Positions 10,996-22,700 of a stretch of DNA of 64,000 nt are shown here, piece after piece; position 1 is the stretch's first letter; the number at the start of each line of letters is the position of its first letter. The stretch spans positions 44,210,834 through 44,274,833 of the forward strand of contig CM054113.1 of assembly GCA_028673005.1 (NCBI GenBank), given 5' to 3'. A program made the position numbers and the translations under genes. The stretch is from Tanypteryx hageni (lineage: Eukaryota > Arthropoda > Insecta > Odonata > Petaluridae). Under the pieces are notes generated by a model. That model was not told the DNA's origin. It saw only the letters and a program-made list of their open reading frames with translations, and made no database searches.

Positions 10996-11107
10996 CACGT
11001 TCAAATATATGAATGTTGTATATTTTGTATACAGTTTATTTGTTACATATGTGAATTAGTTATGTTTAATATTTAGCATTTTACCTATTATTAGTTATTT
11101 TTTATTG

Positions 11108-11112
11108 TATAT

Positions 11113-11166
<54 letters not shown>
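11108..11166. repeat. (TA)n microsatellite
   Basis: TA tract within the sequence inserted in the mariner. Confidence 0.95.
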
Positions 11167-11169
<3 letters not shown>

Positions 11170-11734
11170 ATTTTCTTAATTTTGTAGTTTGCACCAAAGA
11201 AATGTAACTTTTAAATATGAATCGAGATCAAGTACCTCGTATCTATCAATAATATAAAAATTTTAAAGTTCGATAACATTTTTATAAAAATTTACTGTTA
11301 AAAATGAATGCATTTCTTTAATTGTATCATTATGATTTTTTCGAAATTGCAATAAAAAATGACTTTTTTTAGATCCTATATTGTAAAAAAATCGTCTGGG
11401 AAGCCGTTAAACATGTTAAACACACAGAACAATACGTAAACACGATCGGATGTTCTCGTAATGGTGTCTCTGGCTTGCCAATGAATGAGGGAAGTCGGCG
11501 CGCATTCGCAAAATCACGACCGTAGCTCTGCAGCGGAAATATTCGCAAACGGTACTTACTTTCCGAATACGCCTCGTATAAATTATTTTTTCATTTCAGT
11601 TTTATAAAAAAATAACTAAAAAGCTTTTTTATTTGATTTATATTTTTTCATTTCTGTTTTTTGTCATTAATAAAAAATAATAAAATTTTTATTTATTCAC
11701 TTTTTGTGAACTTTATAAAAGTTATTAGCCCTGC

Positions 11735-12602
11735 GGTATTCTCATTAATTTTTCGAATGCCAGTACTCATGTGGGGTGCTGCTGACACCCCACAGATTTT
11801 TTTTAATTAAAAAATATTACTTTTATTCAATTAATTCTTTATTTTTTTATTTATAATCATTTATCTATTTAGAAAAGAAAAGGTACACTTTCATTAATAT
11901 TTTCGGATGTCAATCTGAGTCAGTTGACAGTTTTTAGGAATCTATTTATAATATTGTCAGTTCAATTAAAGAAATCGGAAATCCGACAATAGAACAAAAA
12001 TAATTATTTCGCATCATGACCTTGAAAACTGTATTTGCTTTTTCAATTGGAATATTCGTGCAATTCACTATAATATTTATCTCTCTCTCTCTCTCTTATG
12101 GATTGGTAAATGTCTACCAGAAATATCAGCTGACCCTCGTGGTAGTTCTGTCAAATATGAGTCAGAAACAGTCTACTTGGAGCTTCAAAACAAAAACATA
12201 ACACTAAAATAATAAAAATCTACAAACTTAGTAGGCTCAGAGTCAGTGAAGAAACTGCTGAGATGCAATCTCCAATTATGGGAAATAACACATTATATGA
12301 TGACGATCAGTGAAGAAACTATTGAGAGAGAATCTCAACTTATGTGAAGTAACAAAAGTTCTATAGATAGTAACAATTTTTGAATAAAATATGATTTCCG
12401 TAACATACAGCGCAGCACTCTCTCAGAAAAAAACGTCCAAACTCAAAGGATTACCACAGAAAACTGAAAATGTTTGCCAGTACAGGTTCCAAACACGTCA
12501 TTCCAGCAACTGAAGGGTTGGAGGAAAAGGCCAAAGAAAAGGAACCCTGTCATAAAATGTATACCTGGAATGTCCACAGCACCCCATGCGAGTACTGGAG
12601 GG
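11735..12602. mobile_element. piggyBac-like non-autonomous element
   Basis: The right end is flanked by TTAA (12603-12606) and reads inward CCCTCCAGTACTCGCATGGG followed by GTGCTGTGGACA. The left end (about 11735-11795) reads CCCTGCGGTATTCTCATTAA, then CCAGTACTCATGTGGGGTGC. A GTGGGGTG / CACCCCA hairpin follows. The shared CAGTACTC-ATG-GGGTGCTG words in inverted orientation support a piggyBac-type element. The left TTAA is degraded. The interior has a (TC)n run at 12078-12096, two imperfect copies of CAGTGAAGAAACT near 12245 and 12309, and no transposase. Confidence 0.55.
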
Positions 12603-12606
12603 TTAA

Positions 12607-13511
12607 CTTAAAAATTTTATTTTTGTTTATTTTTTATTAAGATGATATAATTTGTTTTCGAGCTGTATAGAATTTCATGAAGTCATGCTATTTTTAAACT
12701 TTGGTGATTTAAATTTAAAAGGATATTTTTAAAATGATTCTTCAGCTAAGGTAATGATAAATTGAACATGAGCAGCAGAAGGTCAAGAAAAAGAAACAAA
12801 AGAATAGAATATTATTCATGTCTTCTAATTACGAAAATATATTTTTTAAACTGCCAGGATATCCAGGATTATATTGGTCATTTAAATGCATTATTATTAT
12901 TACAATTTGTGACATAGAAATCTCTAGATGCATAAGCAGTACCTAAGCAAGAAAGAAATGAGTATAGCAAGCATCCAGATGCTAAGAGGTGCTAACTGGT
13001 GATTCTAGTGTTAACTTTAAATTCAGAAACAATGTTTCAGAATTGAAATTATTGTATTTATGGTAGTAAAAGTAATATTTCTCTTAGTGGGTAAAATAAT
13101 TAATATTATTATTACTAACATCTGGGGGAAAAGCTTCACAATCTTATTACAAATTCCCATGCCATGGCACTTTACTCAGGGCATAATTTTGTCCCTTGTA
13201 GTCAAGCCTACTCTAGTTTATCCAGGATGCATGCTAAATAGTATTAATGCATCAATATACCATGGAATATTATCCCAATCTCATCTTTCAAGCATATTTT
13301 CACATGCATTGTAGCCAAAGATCTGAAAAAATGGCACAAACAGTAATTTATCAAATCTTTCTTAATTCTGATACTGACCTTGATAAAGAGAGACAATTCT
13401 GATATAACTAAATCTTAGGTAAAGGACACATTTAGTGATAAAATGAGATGAACATCCTATTATTTTAAATTAATAACCTAAATAAACATGCTACATATGT
13501 ATACATATACA
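12607..13511. other. No recognisable gene
   Basis: AT-rich intronic DNA of the minus-strand host gene. I see no coding exon with splice sites and no clear repeat boundary. Confidence 0.6.
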
Positions 13512-13829
13512 CAACAAAACCTCATAAATCCAGCATTAAAAAATCTGGAATTCTCAAAAATCCTGCACTTTTTAAGAACTTTATATTTTAAAACTTTCAA
13601 TAATCCAGCAATTACTCTGGTGCTACATCAATTGCCATTGTTATGCCTTTCTCATGAGCTTCAGGTTATGCCCACTTACAACAATATTCAATGCAATGTT
13701 TACATTTGTAGCGATTGTGTTATTGGTAATTTTAATGGTACCTTTGTTCAATTAAACTTTGAAATTACTACAAAAATGCAGAGAATTTCCCAACAAGTAG
13801 TGTTATGAAATGCAAATATTAAACTCTCG

Positions 13830-14405
13830 TGAGTGAAAAAAGTCAAATTATTATGAAAGCTTGACAAAGGCAATTCAGTGAAGAATACATCATAGGTCAT
13901 TCAATTGCCTACGATATAAGAAGAAAAAAATAATTATTAAAATGTTACAGACAATGATGCATCTAAAGCTATGAGTAGCCATAAAACACTACACACTACA
14001 TGGGTAAATAATGCTGATAGAGAATTTTTTCAATTGTTTCTGCAACAAAGAAGTGAAAGAGTTCCTGTTCCAGGTCTAATGCTGATACACCAAACGATAA
14101 AGTTTCATGATGACTTTAAAATTACTCAAGCTTGTGATTGTACTCAAGGTTAGCTACATCAATTAATCTTTGTTAATGTATAAGAAAATTGGTGGTTTCT
14201 AGCAAAGAACTTGATGCTGTTTTGGATACTGCAGAGAAATGTATGTACGTTCACTGTGGATAAAAACTTATTGCCGAGCAAATCCATAATGCCAATGAAA
14301 CAGAGCAATTTTGGTGGTCTTTTTCATAGCACATTTGCAGCTGGTGACGTCATGAGGAGTGAAAGAGAGGCTGATGAACTGCAAAATTATTTTGATATTG
14401 GATAA
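13830..14405 (+). pseudogene. Tigger transposase DNA-binding domain remnant
   Basis: About 13830-13910 shows a CENP-B-type N-terminal helix-turn-helix trace (IIMKLDKGNSVKNIS, with a frame change). Positions 13971-14150 show the second helix-turn-helix: FFQLFLQQRSERVPVPG, then IKFHDDFKI. A further open piece at 14211-14405 (GGLFHSTFAAGDVMRS) may belong to the linker. The DDE catalytic core was not found. Stops and frame changes rule out function. Confidence 0.65.
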
Positions 14406-14895
14406 CAGCCCTGCAAACCCTGATAATTGGTCATATTCCTCAAGTTTGCAAATAGAAATGCTAAATGCAAGTGTGAATTAACAAGTTAAAAAAGAACAGC
14501 AAAAACATATTCCAAAAGTGCTTCTTAGAATGTTCATGTAAATTTTCAGAATCTAAGATGTCCTCTAACTCCTTTCCCACAATTTTTTTATGGATAACTA
14601 TGCAATTTTTTAATATGATCATTATTCCTTTTTGAAAGAAAATTGAATTTATTTACACTTTGCTTTTATTGTTGTAATGATATAAACAAAACCCTACCAT
14701 TATAATGGACCCATAGAGGTAGTTCATAAGGGGTTATTCTGTTAAAAGTCAAACGGGCAGACCCCAGAATTAATAGGGTTCATGTTTGTCACCAGCTGAA
14801 ACTTTCCTGAAAATCTTAGCTTCCCAACTCTCTCTTTGCTTCAAAATTTTGCGCATGAACAGATAAACAAAGCAAAATTATAAGTGATTAACAAG

Positions 14896-15190
14896 AAGGG
14901 ATGTACATGGATTTCCCATGGTACAGAAGTGCTTTTTGTCAAATTCGCCATAGTATCATCATATACTAATGTATTTGCTTTGAAATCAGAAAGTTATATT
15001 TTCCTTATATTGTTGTAGCCCTGCTTTTTAGATCCATTCTAAACATGTTCTTTTCGTTTTGTCATTCTAAACTCGTCATACAAACGAAATTTCTTTGAAA
15101 TCAGTTAAGTCAATACCAAAAATTCTAACCTTGATATTGTGGTCTAGTCAACATAATTGAAATATGCTACTTTGGTTATTTATTTATATG

Positions 15191-15242
<52 letters not shown>

Positions 15243-15925
15243 TAGTTAAAATCCATGCAGTCAGTTCTCTAGAAATAGGCATAAAAGTATTATTATTTTA
15301 ATATTTATTGTGGTAGCCCTGCTCTGTAGTTCCACTTTAAACATATTGATTTTATTATGGTATGTTGTACAAATCTTATATAGAAAATTTAGTTAAAATC
15401 CGTTCAGCCAATTCCTTCCAAATCCATAATTACTGAAAGTTTTAGTTTATAATTGAAGTACCCCCGTTTGGTTGATCCTGTCAAAATATGCTATTATGGT
15501 TTTGTATGTATATTTAAATTATAAATATTAAATTTGGTTAAAATTGATGTGGACAGTTCAACACAAATACTTGTGAAAACAAATTTTTTAATTACTTGCA
15601 TTGTGACAGCTCTGATTTGTAAATCTATACTAAACATATTGATTTTGATTTTTTATGTTGCATGCCTCCTTCATACAAAACTGTGTTGAAATCAGTTCAG
15701 TCAATTCTTTCCAAATTTATAGTTACCGAAAAGTTCAACTTTGCAATTGTGGCATCCATGCAGAATCGATCCGGTTCAAATATGTCATTTTGGTCATTAA
15801 TTTATGTGAATATTTTATGTACCAAATTTGGTTGAAATCGGTACAGCCAATTCTTCCCTAGTATATGCGTGCGGACGGACATCACAAAAGTAAGTGCTTT
15901 TCAGCAATGACGAAAAGCACTAAAA
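14896..15925 (+). repeat. Interspersed repeat with ~145-bp tandem units, copy 1
   Basis: Shares its whole order with the second copy at 44121-44285 plus 47929-48780. It begins with a GTACA-GG-TTTCC-TGGTACAGAAGTGCTTTT segment. Then come degenerate units, each starting with GTGGnAnCCCTG-like words (about 15017, 15136, 15310, 15452, 15602, 15742). Each contains TTTGGTTAAAAT-G-T-CAG-CAATTC and TTACTGAAA-TTTAA-TT words. It ends with an ACGGACGGACAT segment and GACGAAAAGCAC, the inverse of GTGCTTTT(C/T)GTC near its start. No protein. Class unknown. Confidence 0.75.
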
Positions 15926-16068
15926 ATACAATTTCTTTAATTGACATTCATTGTTTTAATGGACCCACTTTTGTGAATATTCATTTCAATTTACGTACAC
16001 ATATATTAGGTTTCAAAAATCCAGCAAATGCTAGGTTCCAAAGTTGCTGGATTAATGAGGTTGTACTG

Positions 16069-16500
16069 TATATGTAAAAAAATTGAACTTGAACAATTTC
16101 TTAATGTACATACAACTACATCCATTTTTGGTGAAATCGTTGAAAAACGAGTGCCAATTTAGAGCAAGACAGCTTTCGATGCCAGCACCAGTGAAAGAGT
16201 TAAAATCTGTAAATATCCTGAAAATGAAACAGTATAAATGCACATCACAATTATTGTTTCATTTGTACTGATGGATAAGGCAGCCAGTTGTTTGTACACA
16301 AATGTCTGAAGCAATTAGTTTTTCTTATTTAAAAAGCTTCTACAATAAGAGGGTGTCCTATGACATGGACAGTCTTATATTCAATAAAATTCACCAATTA
16401 ACTAAGTCATGTAACACAAAATTTGATTTTAGCAGAATTTCACTGATAAAAATATACTGTAAACTTATTAAACATGTTATGATTAATTTAACAAGCTCAC
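16069..16500 (-). other. GGNBP2-like intron 4 (start), no other gene
   Basis: Downstream intron sequence beginning with the GTGAGC donor at 16500-16495 (minus). The intron runs through the left edge, so it is at least 16.5 kb long. No continuation exon (FCT-C-K-like) was found in 1-16500. Confidence 0.6.
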
Positions 16501-16782
16501 CTATGTTTTCTAAGATATCCTTCAAGCGTTGCCAATAGTGTATGGTTTTCTATAAGAAGCAGTTCTTCTCTGCACACCTGCCCAAGAGACTGCCACGCAT
16601 CTAACCAGCTTCCAGTGGCACCCACTCCTCCAACCCCAGGACGAGACGAACCCATGACCCCTGTACCGACACCTACGCCGCCACCAAATCCTCCTCCACG
16701 CTGGGACTCTAATGAGTGCAGCACACATCTTCGGCTTTTGCGCAGGCGAGGTTGGCTGTCCACTAGACTGCTTAATCGAGCA
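16501..16782 (-). CDS. GGNBP2: GGNBP2-like coding exon 4
   Basis: 282 bp between acceptor TTCCACAG (ending 16783) and donor GTGAGC (from 16500). The first base completes an AGT serine started in exon 3 and the last two bases leave phase 2. It encodes ARLSSLVDSQPRLRKSRRCV..., then a Gly/Val-rich low-complexity stretch (GGGFGGGVGVGTGVMG...), then TGSWLDAWQSLGQVC... to YLRKH. The conserved blocks on both sides of the Gly-rich stretch match GGNBP2. The stretch itself lies where vertebrate proteins have only a few residues. Confidence 0.9.
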
Positions 16783-19700
16783 CTGTGGAATGTGAAATGA
16801 GTTAAGATTTAAACAAGCAATTCTCAAGGATAGCCACCAGAAAACACCATTCTAGCCAACAATGGTTTTTCAGCAGACAACATAAAAAATATCAAGATAT
16901 CCATCTATATGTATGTAGCTCAATTTTTATTTGCATTTTCCAATAGGTTAAAATTAAGCAAGAAACTTGGGACTAAATATGTTCATATGCCTGAAAAAGG
17001 AAGTTATTTATTTATGTTATTACAGCTGTACTTAATTTATAACTAGTTTTTAAAATATCTCTCAAACAATGCATTATATGTGAAAGTGCTTCGAACAAAT
17101 GTTGTAGAAAATTAAATTTTCTACAACTTTTATTCTAATACTTTTTTACATTCATCAAATATTAAAGCAAATATATCAAAACATGAATAAGTGATAAGAA
17201 TAAACATCCACTTCCGGTAAACTGATTTTAGCTAAAATCTAATCAGTTCTTGACTTTTTAATACAAATGCTAAATATGAAATTTTATGCTGATTGGATTA
17301 TTAGTTTTTGAGTTAAAGCGCCCATAATATTCTGGTCACAGACACACTCGCAGACATCGAGAAAACAGTCTAAACATGTTCAGGGGACCTTAAAATGCAT
17401 TTCTGTTGAAATCTCGAATTCGATTTTTTTCATGAAGCAATACTTTCTCTATACTTTGTATATGGAGAAAGTAAAAACCATCTTATTTGCTAGAACTGCA
17501 GCTCTTTTCATGTTGAGCTTTATAGTGAATTGGAGAAAAGTGGCTCTTCTTCTTAATTCAGTTGTCGACCCCTGATGTTATCTCATTAATTCCAAATGGT
17601 GCTTTATATAAAGTATATTCAAATTTCAAACAAAAAGATAAATATGTAAAACATAAGTTCATGGATACCCAGTGAAAAGTATCATAACAACATTTTGGGC
17701 AGTTAATAAAAAGCCCATAATTGATTGTAAGATTCCAGATTTACACTTCTGTGAAACTTGCAACCAGATTTGGCATGAAACATTTCGCTAACACCTTTCC
17801 AGTGGACTGGTATCACTACTATAAGCCTTCTGTTTTTGCTTCTGGCAACTAAAAGTAGATGAACTAGGGTGAACCTGCATTGCCCATTCAATGATATCCT
17901 TTGCAGAATAGGGTGTAGCTCACAAGCAGAGACTACTACCTTGGGTCGTCAATTTCGACAAAACTTTTTTGGGTAGTAGAATACTTAAAATAAGAAGACC
18001 CATGTATACACTTTTGATTGAATGGGCCTTAGTTTCGGCAGAATCATTTTTTACTTTCACAGGATTAACTGTGGCTGGATAAAATGCAATAATAGGCCGT
18101 CAATGTCGAGCAGGTGTGTTGGCTGGGTGGTTACCGTACTGGCTTCCAAATATTTTGTCCCGGCTTCAAATCCCGCATCATACATAGTTTTTTTTTCATT
18201 TTAATCCACTTTATTATTTTTAATTTATTGTATTATTATTTTTTAATAACTTTATTATATTATTATTCTTATTCTTATTTTAAGAATTCTACCACCCAAA
18301 AAAGTTTCATCGAAATCGATGACCCAAGGTACGTAGTTTACCCTTGTCAGTGATGGCAACCTTTTCTACATGGGGGGCTGCACTGGTGGTTGCAAATCCC
18401 TCAGCGGGCCACATTGCAAGTTGTCAATGCTTAGGCAGGACAGATTAGACTTTAAATCGGACGATAATCAGAGATTCTGAGGTAACATATCAGTGAAAAT
18501 CAATTGTGACTTAGATTTTTAGGGTTAACATCTCATTAGCAGGAATTTTATTGTCATAATTTGAATGTGTATGATATGAATTTGTGTTAAATCTCTTTTT
18601 AATCATAGCTTCGCAGGCCACATAAAATGCTCTCGAGTGCCGCATTTGGCCCGTGGGCCATATGTTGCTCACCACTGGTTTAGCTAATCCAAAAGGAAGA
18701 TGAGGTTTTTGCCAAAAATTCAGGCTAAAAAATTAGGGATCATCTTAAAATTGAAAACAAAGTTTTACACACTACACAGAACTTCCCAATGCCAATTCTA
18801 TGTCCATGAAAATGCATTAATATACACATAAACAATACATTACATTTATTCATATTCTTGAAGTTCATTAAGCACCTTTCCTCCTCATAGGTATTTGTGT
18901 ATAAGGAATGTTGACAAATCTACGTCAGAACTTGTAATCGGCTGGGATGAAATTTGATACACCACTAGATTACTGGCATTTTACCTGTGTCTTGTCACAA
19001 TTTAAACATATTTGTTAATTTTCGATTAGTGAGCCAGCAGCAGATGACAAATACACCTACAGTTTGAAGAGTATAACCTCTATGGGAGCATGTGATTGGT
19101 ACAAACTTTGTTAATTTTAACGTGAAGTGAGGACGTTATAATTTTTAGCAATTTTAAATAAATTACTCCAAATCTTAATACTGAATTAACAAAATGTGGA
19201 GAGAAGAAAGGCCCCTCTGTAAAAGGAATGTATCACAAGGTATAAGATGAAGTTTAGATAGAAATTTTAAGCTAATGGTGGTGCATTATGCTGAAGAAAC
19301 TAACAATTGTGAGGAAAGGAGGAAATATAATGTGATGGATGCAAATGTGCAGAGGTGGAAGCAAGCAAAACAGAAACATGAAGGTGCTAATTCAACATGG
19401 AAATCATTTAGTGGACACAAACGAGGTCGATATCATGAATTAGAAGAAGAAACTGTAAAATTTGTGCATACTCAAAGAATGGACAGTAAACCAGCATTGC
19501 GGGAAATCACTACACTGAAACCTAATGAAGTATCATGATCATTAAATATCTCACGGCAAGAATTCAATGATAGTAATGAATAGTACATACGGATGATGCA
19601 TCATAATGGTTTTTGCCTGTGACGAAGAACTTCTCTCTTCCATCTATCTATCTTCTGACTACACAAACTTATTGCTTTCCAGAATCATGTTATTGCATTG

Positions 19701-22700
19701 CGGAAAATTCATGATTATCGTATTTACCGGAACCAAAGAGGAGGGTTTTTCCAAATTTCAGATTGGAAAATAGGGGGTTCTTAAATTCGAGTCGTATATC
19801 AACAATTCATCGCGCTCAACTGATCGTGTGTCAATTCATCGTGCTTCAATTTGTGGCATGTCAGTTGGTCATACGACAAACTCGTCGTGCATCCATACAT
19901 CACATGGCAAACTCATCGCGCATCAATTCATCACTAGGCAAGTTCATCACGAGACAAATTGGAAGGCGAGACACCATGACGGTTGTACGGAAGGGAGATA
20001 CACTTGTTGGGTCGGGAGTCATACACAATGTGTCTCGCGTAATTCGTAAAGAGAATAGCGATTCATTCTGGTACTATCGAAATATAAAGAAATATTTTTT
20101 GTGGAAAAGTGTCTCTCAGTGTCACCAGTCATGGTGTCTCGCTTTCCAATTTGTCTATGAATTGACACGCAACGAATTTTTCGTGCAAATAACTGATGCG
20201 CGATGAGCTGACCGCGATGAGTTGTCATAGAACTGTAGGAAGTTCTAATTTTAAAAATACATTTTAAAAAATATTTTAGACAAAAATTTGTAACAAACCA
20301 TTTCAACTGATGAACGAACTAGTATACCTATACTGAATACGTGTTCGAAATATACACCAAATACATTGTGTGAAATTAGATCATAAAATCCTTTGTCTTG
20401 ATAGACTGCTAAAAGGGGAGTCGTTTTAGATTGGGGGTTTTCTTGTAGTTACTATTACAGTTAACAAAAAAGGTTCAAAAAATGTCACTATAAGAACTTC
20501 GGGGAATGAAAAATGCACATTACTGCAATGTTGCCAGTGTTAGCAAATGGTACAAAGTTATCATAGTATGTTATTTTAAAAATTGGCATTACAAAATTTT
20601 TCCTGAATAGATGTTGTTCTTTATTGTAGTTGTCTTAAATTAAAGTTTTCTTCCTATCAGGTTAATACGATATATAGACACAATTAAGAATATCAAGAAA
20701 GTACCCTCAAGACTTTGGCAGTCTGCGAGTTATCCCTACCAGCAGATATCTCTGTTAAGCCTTGTTTGCTATATGGCACCAAATTTCTACACCCTTTGGT
20801 GACTGCTTCAGATTTGTGTAAAATGGACACTATTTATAATAGTCTACAAATGGCTACTTTAATGAGAGGCGGCAGAACTACATCACTTGCCAGACCATTT
20901 TACTGAAATTGTCATACTTTAATTAAATCATAAAGTATTATTACCAGGGCCACAAACCCAACCACACAAATTTGCTGAATTACAAAGTGAATCAACACCA
21001 AATAATTTTTTTTACTGAAACATGAGTCGAACCAGAAGTTTATGCAAAAATAGTTTGGTTGGAAAATTTAAAAAAATGCCCAATTCATTTGGAATTTTTT
21101 TTCAAAGTAATGTGGCTATTTTTTTGCACACAATGCATACAGCTTAAGTAATTGCAAAAAAGTTACAAATTCCATCTACCCTGATTTCCTTCAAAAGAGA
21201 AAAACTAGAAAAACCAATAATGGACAGTGAAACCTGATGGAAATCTAATTTTATGATGCTAAAACGCTTGCTTATGATAGTCATTTTATATACATCTTGC
21301 AATAACTATTAACCTTTAAACGCCGAATGTGCCCGTATGATCACACAAAATGCAATAGCTCACAGACGTATATTTTTAATAATAATTTTTCCACGTTTCT
21401 TGCACCTACAAAACAGAAGCATGCAATTCTTCATTATTTTTACAATAAAATTCTTTTTAATTGAACATTTTAGTGCCAATAATTCATGAGATATATGATT
21501 TTTCCATAAAATGAACAAAAATACCCCAAAATAAATCCTGTGTTTAAAGGTTAAAGAGTTGCACTTATCAGACAATAATTTACTCAAAATTGAAAAAATT
21601 GTGAAAATATTAGAACCCATGTACAGTCACTTTCAAAAGTCGATCGACAAACTGAGCGGTGCCACTTTCGGGACTGCAGGAGAATTTAACTTCGTATCTG
21701 TTTGTATAGGACTCTTCGGTCATGACTGTCAAGAGGGAAATTCAAATAATAATGTGGTAAATTTTAAGAAATGTAGCAGCAAGGACCTTCGTTCAACCTT
21801 TTTAAATAAATCGGAATGAGTTAAAAAATTGTGCTGCATAGTTGGAAGGTTTTTGTGTAGAACGCAATATATACCTATTTAGACCCAAAGAAGCGAAGAA
21901 ATTAGAGACCGACATGACAATTTATTAAGCGGCATAAATATAAACGGATATTAAATACTCAGTTTCATAATTGCGATATTTTTCAGTGAATGAATAGGAA
22001 AAGAAAATACCTGTAATAAGAAACCTCTACGACCAAATCTTAATTTGTGCTTATAGCGTGTCGCCTTTTTGAGAGTAAAAAAAGAATGCTTTCATTTTCC
22101 TGCAGGCCAGGGTACTAAGAACCTGGTCATTTTTCTGCGTGCATTTTGTGCTTATTTTACATCCCATGCAATTTCATTTCACGGAGAAATCCCTAGGTTT
22201 TCACAAATTTCTGTCTTCTTGAATAATCAAGCAATCGTGTTCAAATTTCTTGTACGAACAACCATATTTTTATTAATAAGCACTTACAATTGCGGCTACC
22301 ATAAATACATTTCAAACCAAGTTCACATGTAAAACTTAAAAACAACCACAGGTGGTAGGAGAAGTCTGAAGCTATCGAATGGGTCCACAACATGATAGCC
22401 CCAGGTTTAAATCCTATTGGAGCTCCCAATAGTCCAGATGTTTTTGTTTGTGTAACGCGTCTCACTCGGAGGCTCTTTGGGCATTCATTTCATTTATTTA
22501 GATTTGTGAGTAAAATCGGGAAAATTCCGTCCATTTATATTTATGTCGGAAATATCTGACTTTGAGTGAAAATGAGGAAGGGCGGTGTGGGTAGTTGTTT
22601 TGAAAACTCAAGTGCATGAGGGGGGAAGAAGAAAAGGCGGCAGATTTCCTTCGCTTGGCTGTAGACCGAAATCGAATGAAGACCAGTCGTCTTCCTAATG

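Larger units (their letters stand above)
9060..11576 (-). mobile_element. mariner element with inserted sequence
   Basis: Inverted repeats CGAGGCGTATTCGGAAAGTA (9060 inward; 11576 inward) are flanked by TA at 9058-9059 and 11577-11578. Length is about 2.5 kb against about 1.3 kb for a usual mariner. The excess lies between the transposase start (10188) and the mariner 5' leader (about 11390-11576), and includes a piggyBac-like cysteine-rich block and a TA microsatellite. The transposase is on the minus strand and broken. Confidence 0.9.
13512..16068 (+). mobile_element. Tigger/pogo-type transposon, degraded, with nested repeat
   Basis: The right end, read inward from 16068, is CAGTACAACCTCATTAATCC followed by AGCA; a TA follows at 16069-16070. 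The left end near 13512 reads CAACAAAACCTCATAAATCC followed by AGCA. Both ends carry a second internal copy of the CTGGA-TTTTT-AAA motif. Plus-strand transposase traces run from about 13830 to 14405. A large interspersed repeat with ~145-bp units (about 14896-15925) occupies the right half, so the Tigger is the older element. It lies in intron 4 of the host gene. Confidence 0.75.

Noticed and set aside
1..16500. Remaining GGNBP2 exons
   Set aside because: I searched the minus strand for the cysteine-rich continuation expected after the LRKH motif and saw none; the intron is filled by transposons.
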